Assembly (NCBI GenBank): GCA_902783005.1
Contig: CACZPI010000125.1
Coordinates: 24,335 to 88,334 of the forward strand
Length of the DNA: 64,000 bases
Direction: 5' to 3'
Source: an uncultured Ruminococcus sp.
Lineage (GTDB): Bacteria > Bacillota > Clostridia > Oscillospirales > Ruminococcaceae
Shown: positions 34,522 to 43,209 of the stretch, piece after piece
Layout of the letters: each line of letters starts with the position of its first letter
Numbering within the stretch: position 1 is the first letter of the stretch
Translations under genes and position numbers: made by a program
Notes under the pieces: model-generated
What the model was told of the DNA's origin: nothing
Seen by the model: only the letters and a program-made list of their open reading frames with translations
Database searches by the model: none

Positions 34522-36639
34522 ATGAGAAGGAATGTGCATCGTGCGGCAGCCGCAGCACTGGCGGTTTTGCTCGGATGCTCCATGACCGGCTGTAACGGTG
34601 TATGGGATGCCCTCATCGGCAAGGAACCGGCGGAATCGGCTGCGGAGACCTCAGAAGAGGCACAGACCGAAGCCGGGACCACAGCAGAGACGACCGCCGC
34701 CACAGAGACGGAAACAGAGCCGCCCACAACGGAGCATGTCAGCCCGACCGAAACTGTGGTTTCTTTGCTGGGTGCCCAGATCGACACGGATGCCACGCTT
34801 GACCGTGACAGTGCGGACGATGCGGGGAAGAATTTCAAGACCGATCTGTCTGATTTTATTGAGGAAGGCGACACGGTCAATTCGTTTACATTTGTCTTCT
34901 ATTCCGCTGACGGCACCTCGAATATCGGCACTTTCAAGGGCGGCTGCGGTATTTCCGTCAATAGTGACTGTGCGGCCGCGACCGATGAGGGATGGTACCA
35001 GTCCGATGATTTTTCCGTCCAGTCCGAGGGCAGCTATTGCGAGGTGACCTGGAATGTGCCTGCCGAGGTCGCACCCTACATTGCTGCTGATGGTGCGGTG
35101 CAGGTCGGCTACTGGTGGGGCGCCGTGCAGAAGGTCACTTTGAAAAATGTGATCTGCTCGTATACCCGCACACGTTCGCTGCCGGTGGACAGCACGGAAA
35201 CGGTTTCTGTGGGGCAGACGCTGCATTTCGGCAATGATGATACGAATACCGTCAAGGTCTCCCTTGCGGATGTGCTGCCGGAGGACGGTGTGCCGCAGGC
35301 AGTGACATTTGATATTCAAGGCGGCGGGAGCTTTGGTAAATTTACGGGTGCCTTCGGCATCACGACAGACGACTGGTACCAGACCGATACCGTGGCAGTT
35401 CTGACGGATGCAAGCGACCTGACCCTGACATGGATCATTCCGGACGGTATCAAGGCATCCATTCCGCAGGAAGCGGAGGTCATGCTTGGCTACTGGTGGG
35501 GCGAGGTCAATGACATCACACTCCAGTCTGTGACCGTGAAATACAGCATTGGCGGGGCGCCTGCGGCGGCTCCGGTACAGACACAAAAACAAGAGGACAC
35601 CACGGAGGATCTGCCTGTGATCGAGAGCAAGGGGGATGCGGCAGCCATTGCAGCGGCCATCAGAATCGGCTGGAATCTGGGCAATTCGCTCGACAGCTAC
35701 AACAAGGATAATAAAAAGCGCGACTACGAGACGAGCTGGGGCAATGTGAAGACCACGCAGGCGGTCATTGATACCGTGCGTGACAAGGGCTTCAACGCCG
35801 TGCGCATTCCGGTATCGTGGACGAATCATACCGATGATGCGGGCAATATTGACGCAGAATGGATGGAGCGTGTGAAGGCCGTCGTGGATTATGCGGTCAA
35901 GGACGACCTGTATATCATTCTGAATGTACATCATGACGATTACACCTGGCTCAATCCGACCTATGCGGATGAAGCGGCAGTAACGGCGAAATATGTCAAG
36001 ATCTGGGAGCAGATCGCGGATACCTTCAAGGATTATGACGAGCATCTGCTGTTTGAAGGACTCAATGAACCCCGTGTGATCGGCAGCGCGAAGGAATGGA
36101 CAGGCGGCACCGAGGAGGAGCGTGATGTCATCAACCATCTGCTCGCGAAGTTTGTCAGCACCGTGCGCCATTCCGGCGGAAAGAATGCCGACCGCACGCT
36201 GGTCGTAACGACCCATGCGGCTTCGATCACGGATGAGGCGATCAATGGTCTGGTACTGCCCGACGACAAGAATCTGATCGTATCCATCCACAACTATGCG
36301 CCGTGGAAATTTGCCACGGATGAATACCCGGATGCACGCGATTTTGACAGCGCAGGACAGCAGGAGCTGGAGCAGCAGTTCGGCAAGCTGTACAACAAGT
36401 TTGTCAGCCAGGGCATTCCGGTCATCATCGGTGAATTCGGCGCGGAGGACAAGGAAAACACGGCAGCACGGACGGCATATTACAGCTATTATATCAATTG
36501 TGCCGCACAGCGTGATATTCCGTGCTTCATCTGGGATAACGGCGGCGAGGACAGCTTCGGCCTGCTTGACCGCGGGAACAATACCTGGTATTATCCGGAG
36601 ATCGTGGATGCGGCTGTCAGCGCAGCGGCATCGAGATAA
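34522..36639 (+). CDS. Lipoprotein GH5 endoglucanase with two carbohydrate-binding-like modules
   Basis: This 705-residue protein has a lipobox (SMTGC) after the signal, a Thr/Glu-rich linker (~35-75), two related beta modules (~75-220 and ~225-345, each ending GYWWG-V--(I/V)TL--V), and a GH5 barrel (~370-700). The catalytic pair is visible: the acid/base Glu in FEGLNEPR and the nucleophile in VIIGEFGAED. WNLGNSLDSY and HHDDYTWLNP are typical of subfamily 4 endoglucanases. The paired modules resemble ruminococcal CBM80-type modules, a tentative call. It acts on beta-glucans outside the membrane, held by lipid rather than a dockerin. AAGGAGGAAGG precedes ATG 34522. Confidence 0.9.
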   Translation: MRRNVHRAAAAALAVLLGCSMTGCNGVWDALIGKEPAESAAETSEEAQTEAGTTAETTAATETETEPPTTEHVSPTETVVSLLGAQIDTDATLDRDSADDAGKNFKTDLSDFIEEGDTVNSFTFVFYSADGTSNIGTFKGGCGISVNSDCAAATDEGWYQSDDFSVQSEGSYCEVTWNVPAEVAPYIAADGAVQVGYWWGAVQKVTLKNVICSYTRTRSLPVDSTETVSVGQTLHFGNDDTNTVKVSLADVLPEDGVPQAVTFDIQGGGSFGKFTGAFGITTDDWYQTDTVAVLTDASDLTLTWIIPDGIKASIPQEAEVMLGYWWGEVNDITLQSVTVKYSIGGAPAAAPVQTQKQEDTTEDLPVIESKGDAAAIAAAIRIGWNLGNSLDSYNKDNKKRDYETSWGNVKTTQAVIDTVRDKGFNAVRIPVSWTNHTDDAGNIDAEWMERVKAVVDYAVKDDLYIILNVHHDDYTWLNPTYADEAAVTAKYVKIWEQIADTFKDYDEHLLFEGLNEPRVIGSAKEWTGGTEEERDVINHLLAKFVSTVRHSGGKNADRTLVVTTHAASITDEAINGLVLPDDKNLIVSIHNYAPWKFATDEYPDARDFDSAGQQELEQQFGKLYNKFVSQGIPVIIGEFGAEDKENTAARTAYYSYYINCAAQRDIPCFIWDNGGEDSFGLLDRGNNTWYYPEIVDAAVSAAASR

Positions 36640-36647
36640 CAGCAAAC

Positions 36648-36681
36648 AAAACGTTGCAGGGAACGCTCCCTGCAACGTTTT
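36648..36681. terminator. Bidirectional terminator, cellulase / Nudix
   Basis: A perfect 14-bp stem pairs AAACGTTGCAGGGA (36648-36661) with TCCCTGCAACGTTT (36667-36680) between convergent genes. Confidence 0.9.
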
Positions 36682-36688
36682 CATTGCT

Positions 36689-37105
36689 TTATCCTGCTGC
36701 ATTTTTGATGACATTGCGTGCCTTGATGACGATGTTCTTGTCGTTTTCGTAGGTCAGCATATGGGAGGCATGTCCGATATCCACCCAGCGCACCTCGGAG
36801 ATCTCCTCCTCCTGCGGCACATAATCGTAATTCTTGGCCTTGCCGATGAAGTAGACCACGACCTTCTGCGTATCCCGCTTCGGGGAATAGGAAACCGTCT
36901 CCCGGAAGGTCGGATCAATGATGACGTCGATCGAAGTTTCCTCCTTGATCTCGCGGATCGCTGTCTCCACCTCGGTCTCGCCCGGTTCTACATGCCCTTT
37001 GGGAAATGACCAGTGACCGCTGTTGATGTGGCGGATCAATAAAATCTCGATATTTCCATGAAATCTGCGGTATACGATCGCTCCGCAGGATTTTTCATGA
37101 CGCAT
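36689..37105 (-). CDS. Nudix hydrolase (Ap4A-hydrolase-like)
   Basis: This 138-residue protein has a full Nudix box, GHVEPGETEVETAIREIKEET (GX5EX7REUXEEXGU pattern, ~37-57). The start SCGAIVYRR and WSFPKGHVEPGE resemble bis(5'-nucleosyl)-tetraphosphatases. It hydrolyses a nucleoside-diphosphate-linked compound; the exact substrate is not certain. On the minus strand a TGGACA-17-TATAAT promoter is visible upstream near 37160-37190. Confidence 0.9.
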   Translation of the reverse strand: MRHEKSCGAIVYRRFHGNIEILLIRHINSGHWSFPKGHVEPGETEVETAIREIKEETSIDVIIDPTFRETVSYSPKRDTQKVVVYFIGKAKNYDYVPQEEEISEVRWVDIGHASHMLTYENDKNIVIKARNVIKNAAG

Positions 37106-37323
37106 GGCATCTCGCTTCCTTTCTCGCCGCTGCCCGGCAAAATAGATTTGTCACATCTATTATAGCACATATTATCCAATTTGTCCATATATTTTTTCTG
37201 TTTCTTTGTAAATTTTTTGACGAACAACAGCAAAACCGGATTTTTTCAAAAAAACTGTTTACGGATCCGGATTTTTGTGGTAAAATAGAAGTAACCCATT
37301 TTATCGTAGATAAGGAGAACACC

Positions 37324-38517
37324 ATGAACGAGAATCCAACACCGTTTACTGCCGAACAGTTCCGGCAGCAGGCGGTTGAGCTCAGTCAGGCGGTTGCGGA
37401 GCTGCAGCGGCGTGACAACAAGCTGATAGACCCGCAGGATCCGTTTGAGAATGAAACGGAATTCCATGAATACGGCTGCGATTTCGGTGAGATCGTTCCG
37501 CAGATCCGCATTCCCGGCTGCCGCCTCCCGTTAAAGCCCAATTCCCGGGAACGCAGCCGCATCCGGCGTTACCAGAATATTGTCGGCGGATTCATGCTCG
37601 GCCATTTTGTTATTTCAAATCTGGCCGCATTCCTGCTGATCCAGTTGTTTTATGTACTGCTCTATGCTTTTGACGGAATGCACGGGGAGCTGCCGGCAGC
37701 CTATGACGATATGGCGCAGACCTATCTGACCAATTCTTCTTCGATGATCGCGCTGAATCTGCTTGTGTACGGCACCTGCAATGTCGCGGCCGCGCTGCTT
37801 GGCCTGCGGGCAACGCGCATTCCGGTGTCCACGCTCTTCCGGACAAAGAATTTCACAGCCGGCCATGCCGTGTGCTATATCTGCATCATGCTGACCATTC
37901 AGACCTTCATGGCACTCGCGGCAACCGGGATCACGGATCTGCTCGAGGGCATCGGCATCACGCCGTTTGAAATGGACGATTCGATGCTCCCGGAGCTGAA
38001 AAGCACAGCCGTTTCCTTCCTGTACAGCGTGCTGATCGCACCGGTGACGGAGGAGCTGCTGATGCGCGGCTTTGTCCTCAAGAATCTCTCCCGTGTCAGC
38101 CAGCGCTTCGGCATTCTGATGTCGGCATTCCTCTTCGGGATCTGGCATGAGAATCTGGCACAGTTTTTGCTGGCCTTCTGCGGCGGCGTATTCCTGGGGT
38201 ATATTGCCGTCAAGCATGATTCGCTCATTCCCGGCATCATCTGCCATATGGCGGTGAATTTCGCGGCAGAGATGTTCAATGCCTTCGATACCTACGGTCT
38301 CGATACGCTGTATGATCTGTTCAATGTGGTGTATATGGTCATGGTCATTGCAGGCGTCCTGCTGCTGATCGTCATGTTCATCCGGGAGCGCCTGCCCAAG
38401 ACAGTGCCTGCCCAGACGGAACGCGGCTTCCGCATTACGCTGACCAGCCCGCTGCTGCTGCTTGCCATCGCGGCACACATCGGAATGGCGATCTATTATA
38501 CGGTGTCTGAGATCTGA
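37324..38517 (+). CDS. CPBP-family intramembrane glutamic protease
   Basis: This 397-residue protein has a ~90-residue cytoplasmic N-terminus and about eight membrane segments. The CPBP motifs are present: EELLMRG (EExxxR), FGIWHEN (FxxxH) and ICHMAVNF (HxxxN). Members cleave membrane proteins or process prenylated peptides, and some are bacteriocin self-immunity proteins; no bacteriocin genes are near. AAGGAGAAC precedes ATG 37324. Confidence 0.9.
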   Translation: MNENPTPFTAEQFRQQAVELSQAVAELQRRDNKLIDPQDPFENETEFHEYGCDFGEIVPQIRIPGCRLPLKPNSRERSRIRRYQNIVGGFMLGHFVISNLAAFLLIQLFYVLLYAFDGMHGELPAAYDDMAQTYLTNSSSMIALNLLVYGTCNVAAALLGLRATRIPVSTLFRTKNFTAGHAVCYICIMLTIQTFMALAATGITDLLEGIGITPFEMDDSMLPELKSTAVSFLYSVLIAPVTEELLMRGFVLKNLSRVSQRFGILMSAFLFGIWHENLAQFLLAFCGGVFLGYIAVKHDSLIPGIICHMAVNFAAEMFNAFDTYGLDTLYDLFNVVYMVMVIAGVLLLIVMFIRERLPKTVPAQTERGFRITLTSPLLLLAIAAHIGMAIYYTVSEI

Positions 38518-38526
38518 CAGAAAAAC

Positions 38527-38556
38527 AGCCTCCTGCCGAAAAGCAGGAGGCTTTTG
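38527..38556. terminator. Bidirectional terminator, CPBP / deacetylase
   Basis: AGCCTCCTGC (38527-38536) pairs with GCAGGAGGCT (38543-38552) and is followed by TTTT. Confidence 0.88.
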
Positions 38557-38558
38557 AT

Positions 38559-39293
38559 TTACAGGGTATAGCCCATGTCCCGGAGCCGGTCGATCAGCTC
38601 TCCGAGAATCTGTGCATTGGTGGATGAGACCGAATGCAGCAGGAGGATCTCACCGCCGTGCGCCTGTGCGGTCAGCTTTGCAAGTGCCTGCTGCGGATCG
38701 GGCTGCTTGTCGGTCAGCCAGTCCACATGGGCGCCCGACCAGAAGATCGTCCGGTACCCGAGTGACTGCGCCGTCTGCAATGCCTCCTCGGAATATTCCC
38801 CGCAGGGACAGCGGAAATACTGCATCGTGTAGCCGTATTTCCGGATCACCAGATCATGCAGATCCATCAGCTCCGCATGTGCCTGATCCGGTGTCAGATG
38901 CGGCACGGATGCATGTGTCATGCCGTGGTTGCCGAGCATATGCCCGTCTGCGATCATGCGCCTTACCAGCTCTGTTTCCTTCTGTGCGTAGTCGCCGGTG
39001 AGAAAAAAGATCGCCGTCACATGCTTTTCGGCAAGCACATCCAGAATATCGTCCGTGTAGCCGTTCTCATACCCCTGATCGAATGTCAGAATGATCCGGC
39101 TCCGGTCAGGCGTGGTCGCATAGGCGCCATATTTCCGGTACTGTGCATCAAAGTCAAGCGCCCCGAGCGGAATGCCGTCTGCATCCGTCTGTGTGCCCTG
39201 TCCGTATCCGATCGCGCCCGCAGCGGCGGGGAGCGGCGCACCAAGCAGAAGCGCTCCGAGCAGCAGCGCCGGGAGCCTGCCAGCAATTTTCAT
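38559..39293 (-). CDS. Polysaccharide deacetylase (NodB fold), PdaA-like
   Basis: This 244-residue protein has a signal peptide and a NodB domain: TFDQGYENG (motif 1, catalytic Asp), GNHGMTHAS (motif 2, two metal His), RCPCGEYS (motif 3) and LLLHSV (motif 5). TFDQGYE is the form seen in PdaA, which makes muramic delta-lactam in spore cortex. With the CwlD-like amidase and spoIIA operon it suggests spore formation. The motif 3 Cys replacements (RCPCG for RPPxG) are unusual. Confidence 0.88.
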   Translation of the reverse strand: MKIAGRLPALLLGALLLGAPLPAAAGAIGYGQGTQTDADGIPLGALDFDAQYRKYGAYATTPDRSRIILTFDQGYENGYTDDILDVLAEKHVTAIFFLTGDYAQKETELVRRMIADGHMLGNHGMTHASVPHLTPDQAHAELMDLHDLVIRKYGYTMQYFRCPCGEYSEEALQTAQSLGYRTIFWSGAHVDWLTDKQPDPQQALAKLTAQAHGGEILLLHSVSSTNAQILGELIDRLRDMGYTL

Positions 39294-39367
39294 AACAATC
39301 CCTCATTTCTGCGGCAGATCGCCGCACGGATAGTATGTGCCAAAAGGGAATGAATATGAACGGGAAC

Positions 39368-39400
39368 AAAAACAAGCCCCGCCTCGTGGTGGCGGAGCCT
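39368..39400 (-). terminator. Terminator of ireB
   Basis: AAGCCCCGCC (39374-39383) pairs with GGCGGAGCCT (39391-39400), with a T-run on the minus strand. Confidence 0.75.
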
Positions 39401-39439
39401 GCGAATGTCGATAGAATTGCCGGGGAATCAAAGCCGTCC

Positions 39440-39685
39440 TCAGTGATTGAGATAGGATCTGACAAGCACCTGAAGCAGCTCATCGCGGTCAATGTGACGG
39501 ATGAGATTACGCGCATTGTTGTGCGTGGTTATGTAGGTGGGATCCTCGGAGAGGATGTAGCCGACGATCTGGTTGATGGGATTATAGCCCTTCTGTACCA
39601 GTGCATCGTAAATAATGGTCAGAGTCCGCTTGAGCTCGATCTCTTTTTCTTCGTTCATTGAAAAGGTCATTGTTTTATCGAACAT
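39440..39685 (-). CDS. ireB: IreB-family regulatory phosphoprotein (UPF0297)
   Basis: This 81-residue protein (MFDKTMTFS.., NPINQIVGYILSEDPTYITTHNNARNLIR) is a clear IreB. In Enterococcus, IreB is phosphorylated on N-terminal threonines by the PASTA kinase IreK and lowers cephalosporin resistance; the Thr5/Thr7 equivalents are present here. It often lies beside alaS and yqgF, but here it stands alone. AGGAGGAAG precedes ATG 39685. The classical IreK kinase is not in this window. Confidence 0.95.
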   Translation of the reverse strand: MFDKTMTFSMNEEKEIELKRTLTIIYDALVQKGYNPINQIVGYILSEDPTYITTHNNARNLIRHIDRDELLQVLVRSYLNH

Positions 39686-39720
39686 GATGCTTCCTCCTCA
39701 GGAAATAGAATTACATGTAT

Positions 39721-39749
39721 ATTATAACTGATTTTCCCGCACATCACAA
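39721..39749 (-). promoter_or_regulatory. Promoter of ireB
   Basis: On the minus strand TTGTGA (39749-39744) and TATAAT (39726-39721) are 17 nt apart. Confidence 0.72.
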
Positions 39750-39828
39750 GACTTTGTCCTACATTTCTCCTGCGATTCTACGTTTTGTAGGATTTTACGT
39801 GTTTGTTTTTGTGAATTTTGCCGGATTT

Positions 39829-39856
39829 CCCCCTGCCACAGTCCTGCGGCAGGGGG
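39829..39856. terminator. Hairpin after the DUF1540 gene
   Basis: CCCCCTGCC (39829-39837) pairs with GGCAGGGGG (39848-39856). It follows the minus-strand DUF1540 stop. Confidence 0.75.
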
Positions 39857-39865
39857 AGGCGAAGG

Positions 39866-40039
39866 TCAGGCGATGCCGTCGGAACGCTTCTCAAAGGAAT
39901 TGCAGTCTACGCACCGGGGATCGGACGGATCAGATTCGTGGGTGCCGACACGGATGCAGTCAAGGCCGCAGAAGGGCTCGGACTGCATGTTGAAACGGCA
40001 CTGGTCAACGGTGCAGCGGATGTTTTCATTTTTTTCCAT
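39866..40039 (-). CDS. Small DUF1540 cysteine-rich protein
   Basis: This 57-residue protein has the DUF1540 pattern CTVDQCRFN....FCGLDCIRVG....CVDCNSF with six cysteines. Members are small putative metal-binding proteins, often in spore-forming Firmicutes. GGAGG 8 nt upstream supports ATG 40039. It is a short stand-alone gene divergent from the Nudix-MutY gene. Confidence 0.85.
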   Translation of the reverse strand: MEKNENIRCTVDQCRFNMQSEPFCGLDCIRVGTHESDPSDPRCVDCNSFEKRSDGIA

Positions 40040-40120
40040 ATTCATTACCTCCGGATGGATGTTCCGGGTATCCCGGACAGGAGCAGTATGCCCTGTTGGA
40101 TAGAAATTATCCGGAAACGG

Positions 40121-40149
40121 TTGCATTTTTCGTGATTTTGTGCTATAAT
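40121..40149 (+). promoter_or_regulatory. Promoter of the Nudix-MutY gene
   Basis: TTGCAT (40121-40126) and TATAAT (40144-40149), 17-nt spacer. Confidence 0.82.
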
Positions 40150-40183
40150 AGCAGCATAGAATCATACAGAAGGGAAATCCGTC

Positions 40184-41788
40184 ATGTCCGATGCACTTTA
40201 TGCTGAGATCGAGAGCTTTGTCCCTGCCTCCCCGGAGGAGACGCAGGCAAAGCAGAAGCTGCTTGCCCTGATCCGGGAATATGGAGACCGGATACTCGAC
40301 CGGGACTGCCCGGCCGGACATATCACCTGTTCGGGGTATATCCTCAGCCCCGGTCTGACGCATACGCTTATGGCGTATCACCTGATCTACGGCTCGGTCG
40401 GATGGACGGGCGGACATGCCGACGGCGATCCGGATCTTCCCGGAACAGCGCTCCGGGAGGCACGGGAGGAAACCTCTGTAACAAGGATCTGGCTTCAGAC
40501 ACGCCGGATCCTTTCCATTGATGTGCTGCCTGTGCCGCCGCATGAAAAGCACGGCAGGCCGGTGGCACCGCATCTGCATTATAATGTGACCTACGGCCTG
40601 ATCGCGCCAATGGAGCAGCCGGTCGCCGCAAAGCCCGATGAAAACCGTGATGTGCGGTGGCTGACAGATGAAAAGGTGGCCGCACAGTGCACCGAACCGC
40701 AGATGCTTCCGATCTATCAGAAATTAACACAGCGCATGCGCCGGATCGCAGAGGAAAAACGCCGCATTCCGGAGCATATGCCTGCGCCGCTGCTGGAATG
40801 GTATGCATCCTCTCACCGCGACCTGCCCTGGCGGCATGATACCACGCCGTACCGTGTCTGGGTCAGTGAGATCATGCTGCAGCAGACCCGTGTAGAAGCT
40901 GTGAAGGGCTACTATGCACGATTTCTGAATGCCCTGCCGGATGTGCAGGCTCTTGCAGCATGCCCGGAGGATCAGCTCCTGAAGCTCTGGGAGGGTCTGG
41001 GCTATTATAACCGTGTGCGCAATCTGCAAAAGGCCGCGCAGATCATCGTAAACGATTACGGCGGCGTGTTCCCGCAGAAATATGCCGCAGTCCGTGCCCT
41101 GCCCGGCATCGGGGAGTATACAGCAGGTGCCGTCTGCTCGATCTGCTTCGGGATGCCGACACCTGCCGTGGACGGGAATGTGCTCCGCGTGATGGCAAGG
41201 CTCCGGGAGGATTTCCGGAATGTGCTGGATCCCGCAGTAAAATCGGAGGTGCAGGAAACGCTTGCAGCGGTTTATCCGGGTAAGGACTGTGCCACCCTGA
41301 CACAGGCGTTGATCGAAATTGGTGCGACAGTCTGTGTGCCGAATGGGATGCCGCATTGTGATGCATGCCCGCTGCGGACGCTGTGCATGGCGCATCTGTG
41401 CGGCTCTGCCGGAATGCTGCCGGTGCGGATCAAGCAGACAAAGCGCCGCACTGAGGAACGCACCGTCCTTGTTCTGCGCTGCGGTGATCGTATTGCCATC
41501 CGGCAGCGTCCGAAAAAAGGCCTGCTGGCCGGGCTCTGGGAGCTGCCGAATACCGGCGGCATTCTGAACGAGGAACAGGCGGCCGCACTTGCCGCCGAAT
41601 GGGGCGTGCAGCCGCTTGGTTTTGAAAAAACGGTGCAGCGCCGTCATATTTTCACGCATATCACCTGGGAGATGACCGGCATTTTCCTGACCTGCGGCAC
41701 GATGCCGGAAGACTTTGTCTGGGCGGATGCGCAGGATCTTGAAAACGTGTATTCACTTCCCACGGCATTTCGCTGCATTCTGGAATAG
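40184..41788 (+). CDS. mutY: Nudix domain fused to adenine DNA glycosylase MutY
   Basis: This 534-residue protein has an extra N-terminal Nudix domain (~1-185; box GGHADGDPDLPGTALREAREET, in which Asp replaces the first Glu). A complete MutY follows: catalytic Glu in SEIMLQQTRVE, helix-hairpin-helix LPGIGEYTAGAV with PAVDGN (catalytic Asp), a four-cysteine iron-sulfur loop (C..CDACPLRTLC), and the C-terminal Nudix-like 8-oxoG recognition domain (~435-534). MutY removes adenine opposite 8-oxoguanine. The first Nudix part is not usual in MutY (~350 aa alone). The frame is continuous with no internal stop or strong internal start, so it looks like a true fusion. Confidence 0.9.
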   Translation: MSDALYAEIESFVPASPEETQAKQKLLALIREYGDRILDRDCPAGHITCSGYILSPGLTHTLMAYHLIYGSVGWTGGHADGDPDLPGTALREAREETSVTRIWLQTRRILSIDVLPVPPHEKHGRPVAPHLHYNVTYGLIAPMEQPVAAKPDENRDVRWLTDEKVAAQCTEPQMLPIYQKLTQRMRRIAEEKRRIPEHMPAPLLEWYASSHRDLPWRHDTTPYRVWVSEIMLQQTRVEAVKGYYARFLNALPDVQALAACPEDQLLKLWEGLGYYNRVRNLQKAAQIIVNDYGGVFPQKYAAVRALPGIGEYTAGAVCSICFGMPTPAVDGNVLRVMARLREDFRNVLDPAVKSEVQETLAAVYPGKDCATLTQALIEIGATVCVPNGMPHCDACPLRTLCMAHLCGSAGMLPVRIKQTKRRTEERTVLVLRCGDRIAIRQRPKKGLLAGLWELPNTGGILNEEQAAALAAEWGVQPLGFEKTVQRRHIFTHITWEMTGIFLTCGTMPEDFVWADAQDLENVYSLPTAFRCILE

Positions 41789-41790
41789 TG

Positions 41791-42447
41791 TCATTTCAGT
41801 AATTCCGCCCGCAGCATGGCGAGCAGCTTCTTTTCCCGCCGGGAGACCTGCACCTGTGTCATGCCGAGAATGGCAGCGGTCTTTGCCTGCGTCAGCTCGG
41901 AAAAATACCGCAGCTCCAGCAGCCTCCGGTCGATCGGATCGAGCGCTGCCATGACCTGCCGCAGTGCAATGCGGTCGCTGATCTGCTCATCCGGCGCCTC
42001 CACGGCAATGTCCATCTGTCCGGCATCCTCATCCGGTGCCGTCAGGGAAAGCACAGGGGAGCAGGCACACAGCGCCGTTGTGATCTCTTCGGGAGAGGTG
42101 CCTGTTCTTTCCGCAAGCACGGAGAGCGGCGGTTCCTGTCCGGTCTCTTTGATGATCTCCTCCCGGATCTGCTGTACCTTTAAGGAAAGCTCCCGCATGC
42201 TCCGGGAGACATGCACCGTTCCGCCCTCGCGGAACAGCCGCTTGATCTCCCCGAGAATGACCGGCACGGCGTAGGTCGAGAACTGCACGCCGCGGGAGGT
42301 GTCGAATGCATTGGCAGCCTTGACCAGCCCCTCGCATCCGGCGGAATACAGATCTTCATAGGGAATGCCCCGGCTCCGGAAGCGGTTCGCACACAGATGC
42401 ACCAGCCCGAGATGCGCTGCGGCATCGGGACGGTCATTCGGCTTCAT
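41791..42447 (-). CDS. sigF: Sporulation RNA polymerase sigma factor SigF
   Basis: This 218-residue protein is a sigma-70 family member with regions 2 (GIPYEDLYSAGCEGLVKAANAFDTSRGVQFSTYA), 3 (REGGTVHVSRSMREL) and 4 (LTQAKTAAILGMTQVQVSRREKKLL). These are typical of SigF/SigG. Position after spoIIAA-spoIIAB identifies it as SigF, the first forespore sigma factor. It overlaps spoIIAB by 14 nt. AGGA precedes ATG 42447; an in-frame ATG 6 nt earlier has no site. The N-terminal region is shorter than in Bacillus. Confidence 0.93.
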   Translation of the reverse strand: MKPNDRPDAAAHLGLVHLCANRFRSRGIPYEDLYSAGCEGLVKAANAFDTSRGVQFSTYAVPVILGEIKRLFREGGTVHVSRSMRELSLKVQQIREEIIKETGQEPPLSVLAERTGTSPEEITTALCACSPVLSLTAPDEDAGQMDIAVEAPDEQISDRIALRQVMAALDPIDRRLLELRYFSELTQAKTAAILGMTQVQVSRREKKLLAMLRAELLK

Positions 42448-42883
42448 TGGCATCCTGCACGCCGAGTCTGCGGCGCATGGTCAGCACGGTGCCCTTGCCG
42501 GGAACGGAGCGCACATGCAGCGAATCGGTAAAGGTCTGCATGATGGCAAAGCCGAGTCCGGCGCGGTCTTCCTCCGGCGCAGAAGTCCAGAGCGGCTCCA
42601 TTGCCCTGGCGACATCCGGGATCCCGCAGCCCTTATCCGTGACCCGTATGTAGACCACACGCTCCGGGAGCAGCCGCAGCATGATGCTGACCTCTCCGGA
42701 GGTGCCGCGGTAGCCGTGAACAATGGCATTCGTCACCGCCTCGGAAATCACCGTGCGCAGATCGGCAAGCTCCTGCGCGGTGGGATCGGCGGGGATGACG
42801 AATGCGGACAGCGCAGCCCGCGCCAGTCCTTCATTGGCAGAATTGGCAGAGAATGCGCATTTGAATTCATTGACGATCTTCAT
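42434..42883 (-). CDS. spoIIAB: Anti-sigma F factor SpoIIAB
   Basis: This 149-residue GHKL kinase-like protein has the N-box SEAVTNAIVHGY and G-box DKGCGIPDV plus AGLGFAIMQTFTDSL. It binds and holds SigF and phosphorylates SpoIIAA. Its ATG overlaps the spoIIAA stop (ATGA). Confidence 0.95.
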   Translation of the reverse strand: MKIVNEFKCAFSANSANEGLARAALSAFVIPADPTAQELADLRTVISEAVTNAIVHGYRGTSGEVSIMLRLLPERVVYIRVTDKGCGIPDVARAMEPLWTSAPEEDRAGLGFAIMQTFTDSLHVRSVPGKGTVLTMRRRLGVQDANEAE

Positions 42884-43209
42884 TGTGTGACCTCCTTTGT
42901 ACTGCGGCAGATCTTTGCAAGGCGCTCCATCCCCGCAAGCCTCAGAATTCGGCTGATATGCGGGGCAGGATCCTGCACGAGGATCTCGCCGCCGAGCGGG
43001 GAGAGGATCTTGTAGCGTCCCATGATCAGCCCGATGCCGGAGCTGTCCATGAAGCTCACCCTGGAAAAATCAAAGATGAGCGTCTGCGGCAGATGCGCAT
43101 AGATGGCGGCATCGACCTCTGCACGCATGGCATTGCTGGAATGGTGGTCGATCTCCCCGTCAAGTCCGACGAGGAGGCAGGCGGTTTCTGTGTCATACTG
43201 AATTTGCAT
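42880..43209 (-). CDS. spoIIAA: Anti-anti-sigma factor SpoIIAA
   Basis: This 109-residue STAS-domain protein has the phosphorylation site Ser in FMDSSGIGLIMGRYK (DSSGIG, second Ser). When dephosphorylated it frees SigF from SpoIIAB. AAAGGA 9 nt upstream supports ATG 43209 over an in-frame ATG 39 nt earlier. It starts the spoIIA operon; the upstream region holds no clear sigma-A promoter, consistent with sigma-H use, which I could not confirm. Confidence 0.94.
   Translation of the reverse strand: MQIQYDTETACLLVGLDGEIDHHSSNAMRAEVDAAIYAHLPQTLIFDFSRVSFMDSSGIGLIMGRYKILSPLGGEILVQDPAPHISRILRLAGMERLAKICRSTKEVTQ

Noticed and set aside
39440-39685. IreB as output of the kinase operon at 0.5-8 kb
   Set aside because: IreB is the substrate of PASTA-type kinases; the kinase here lacks PASTA and membrane segments and is 30 kb away, so a link is not supported.
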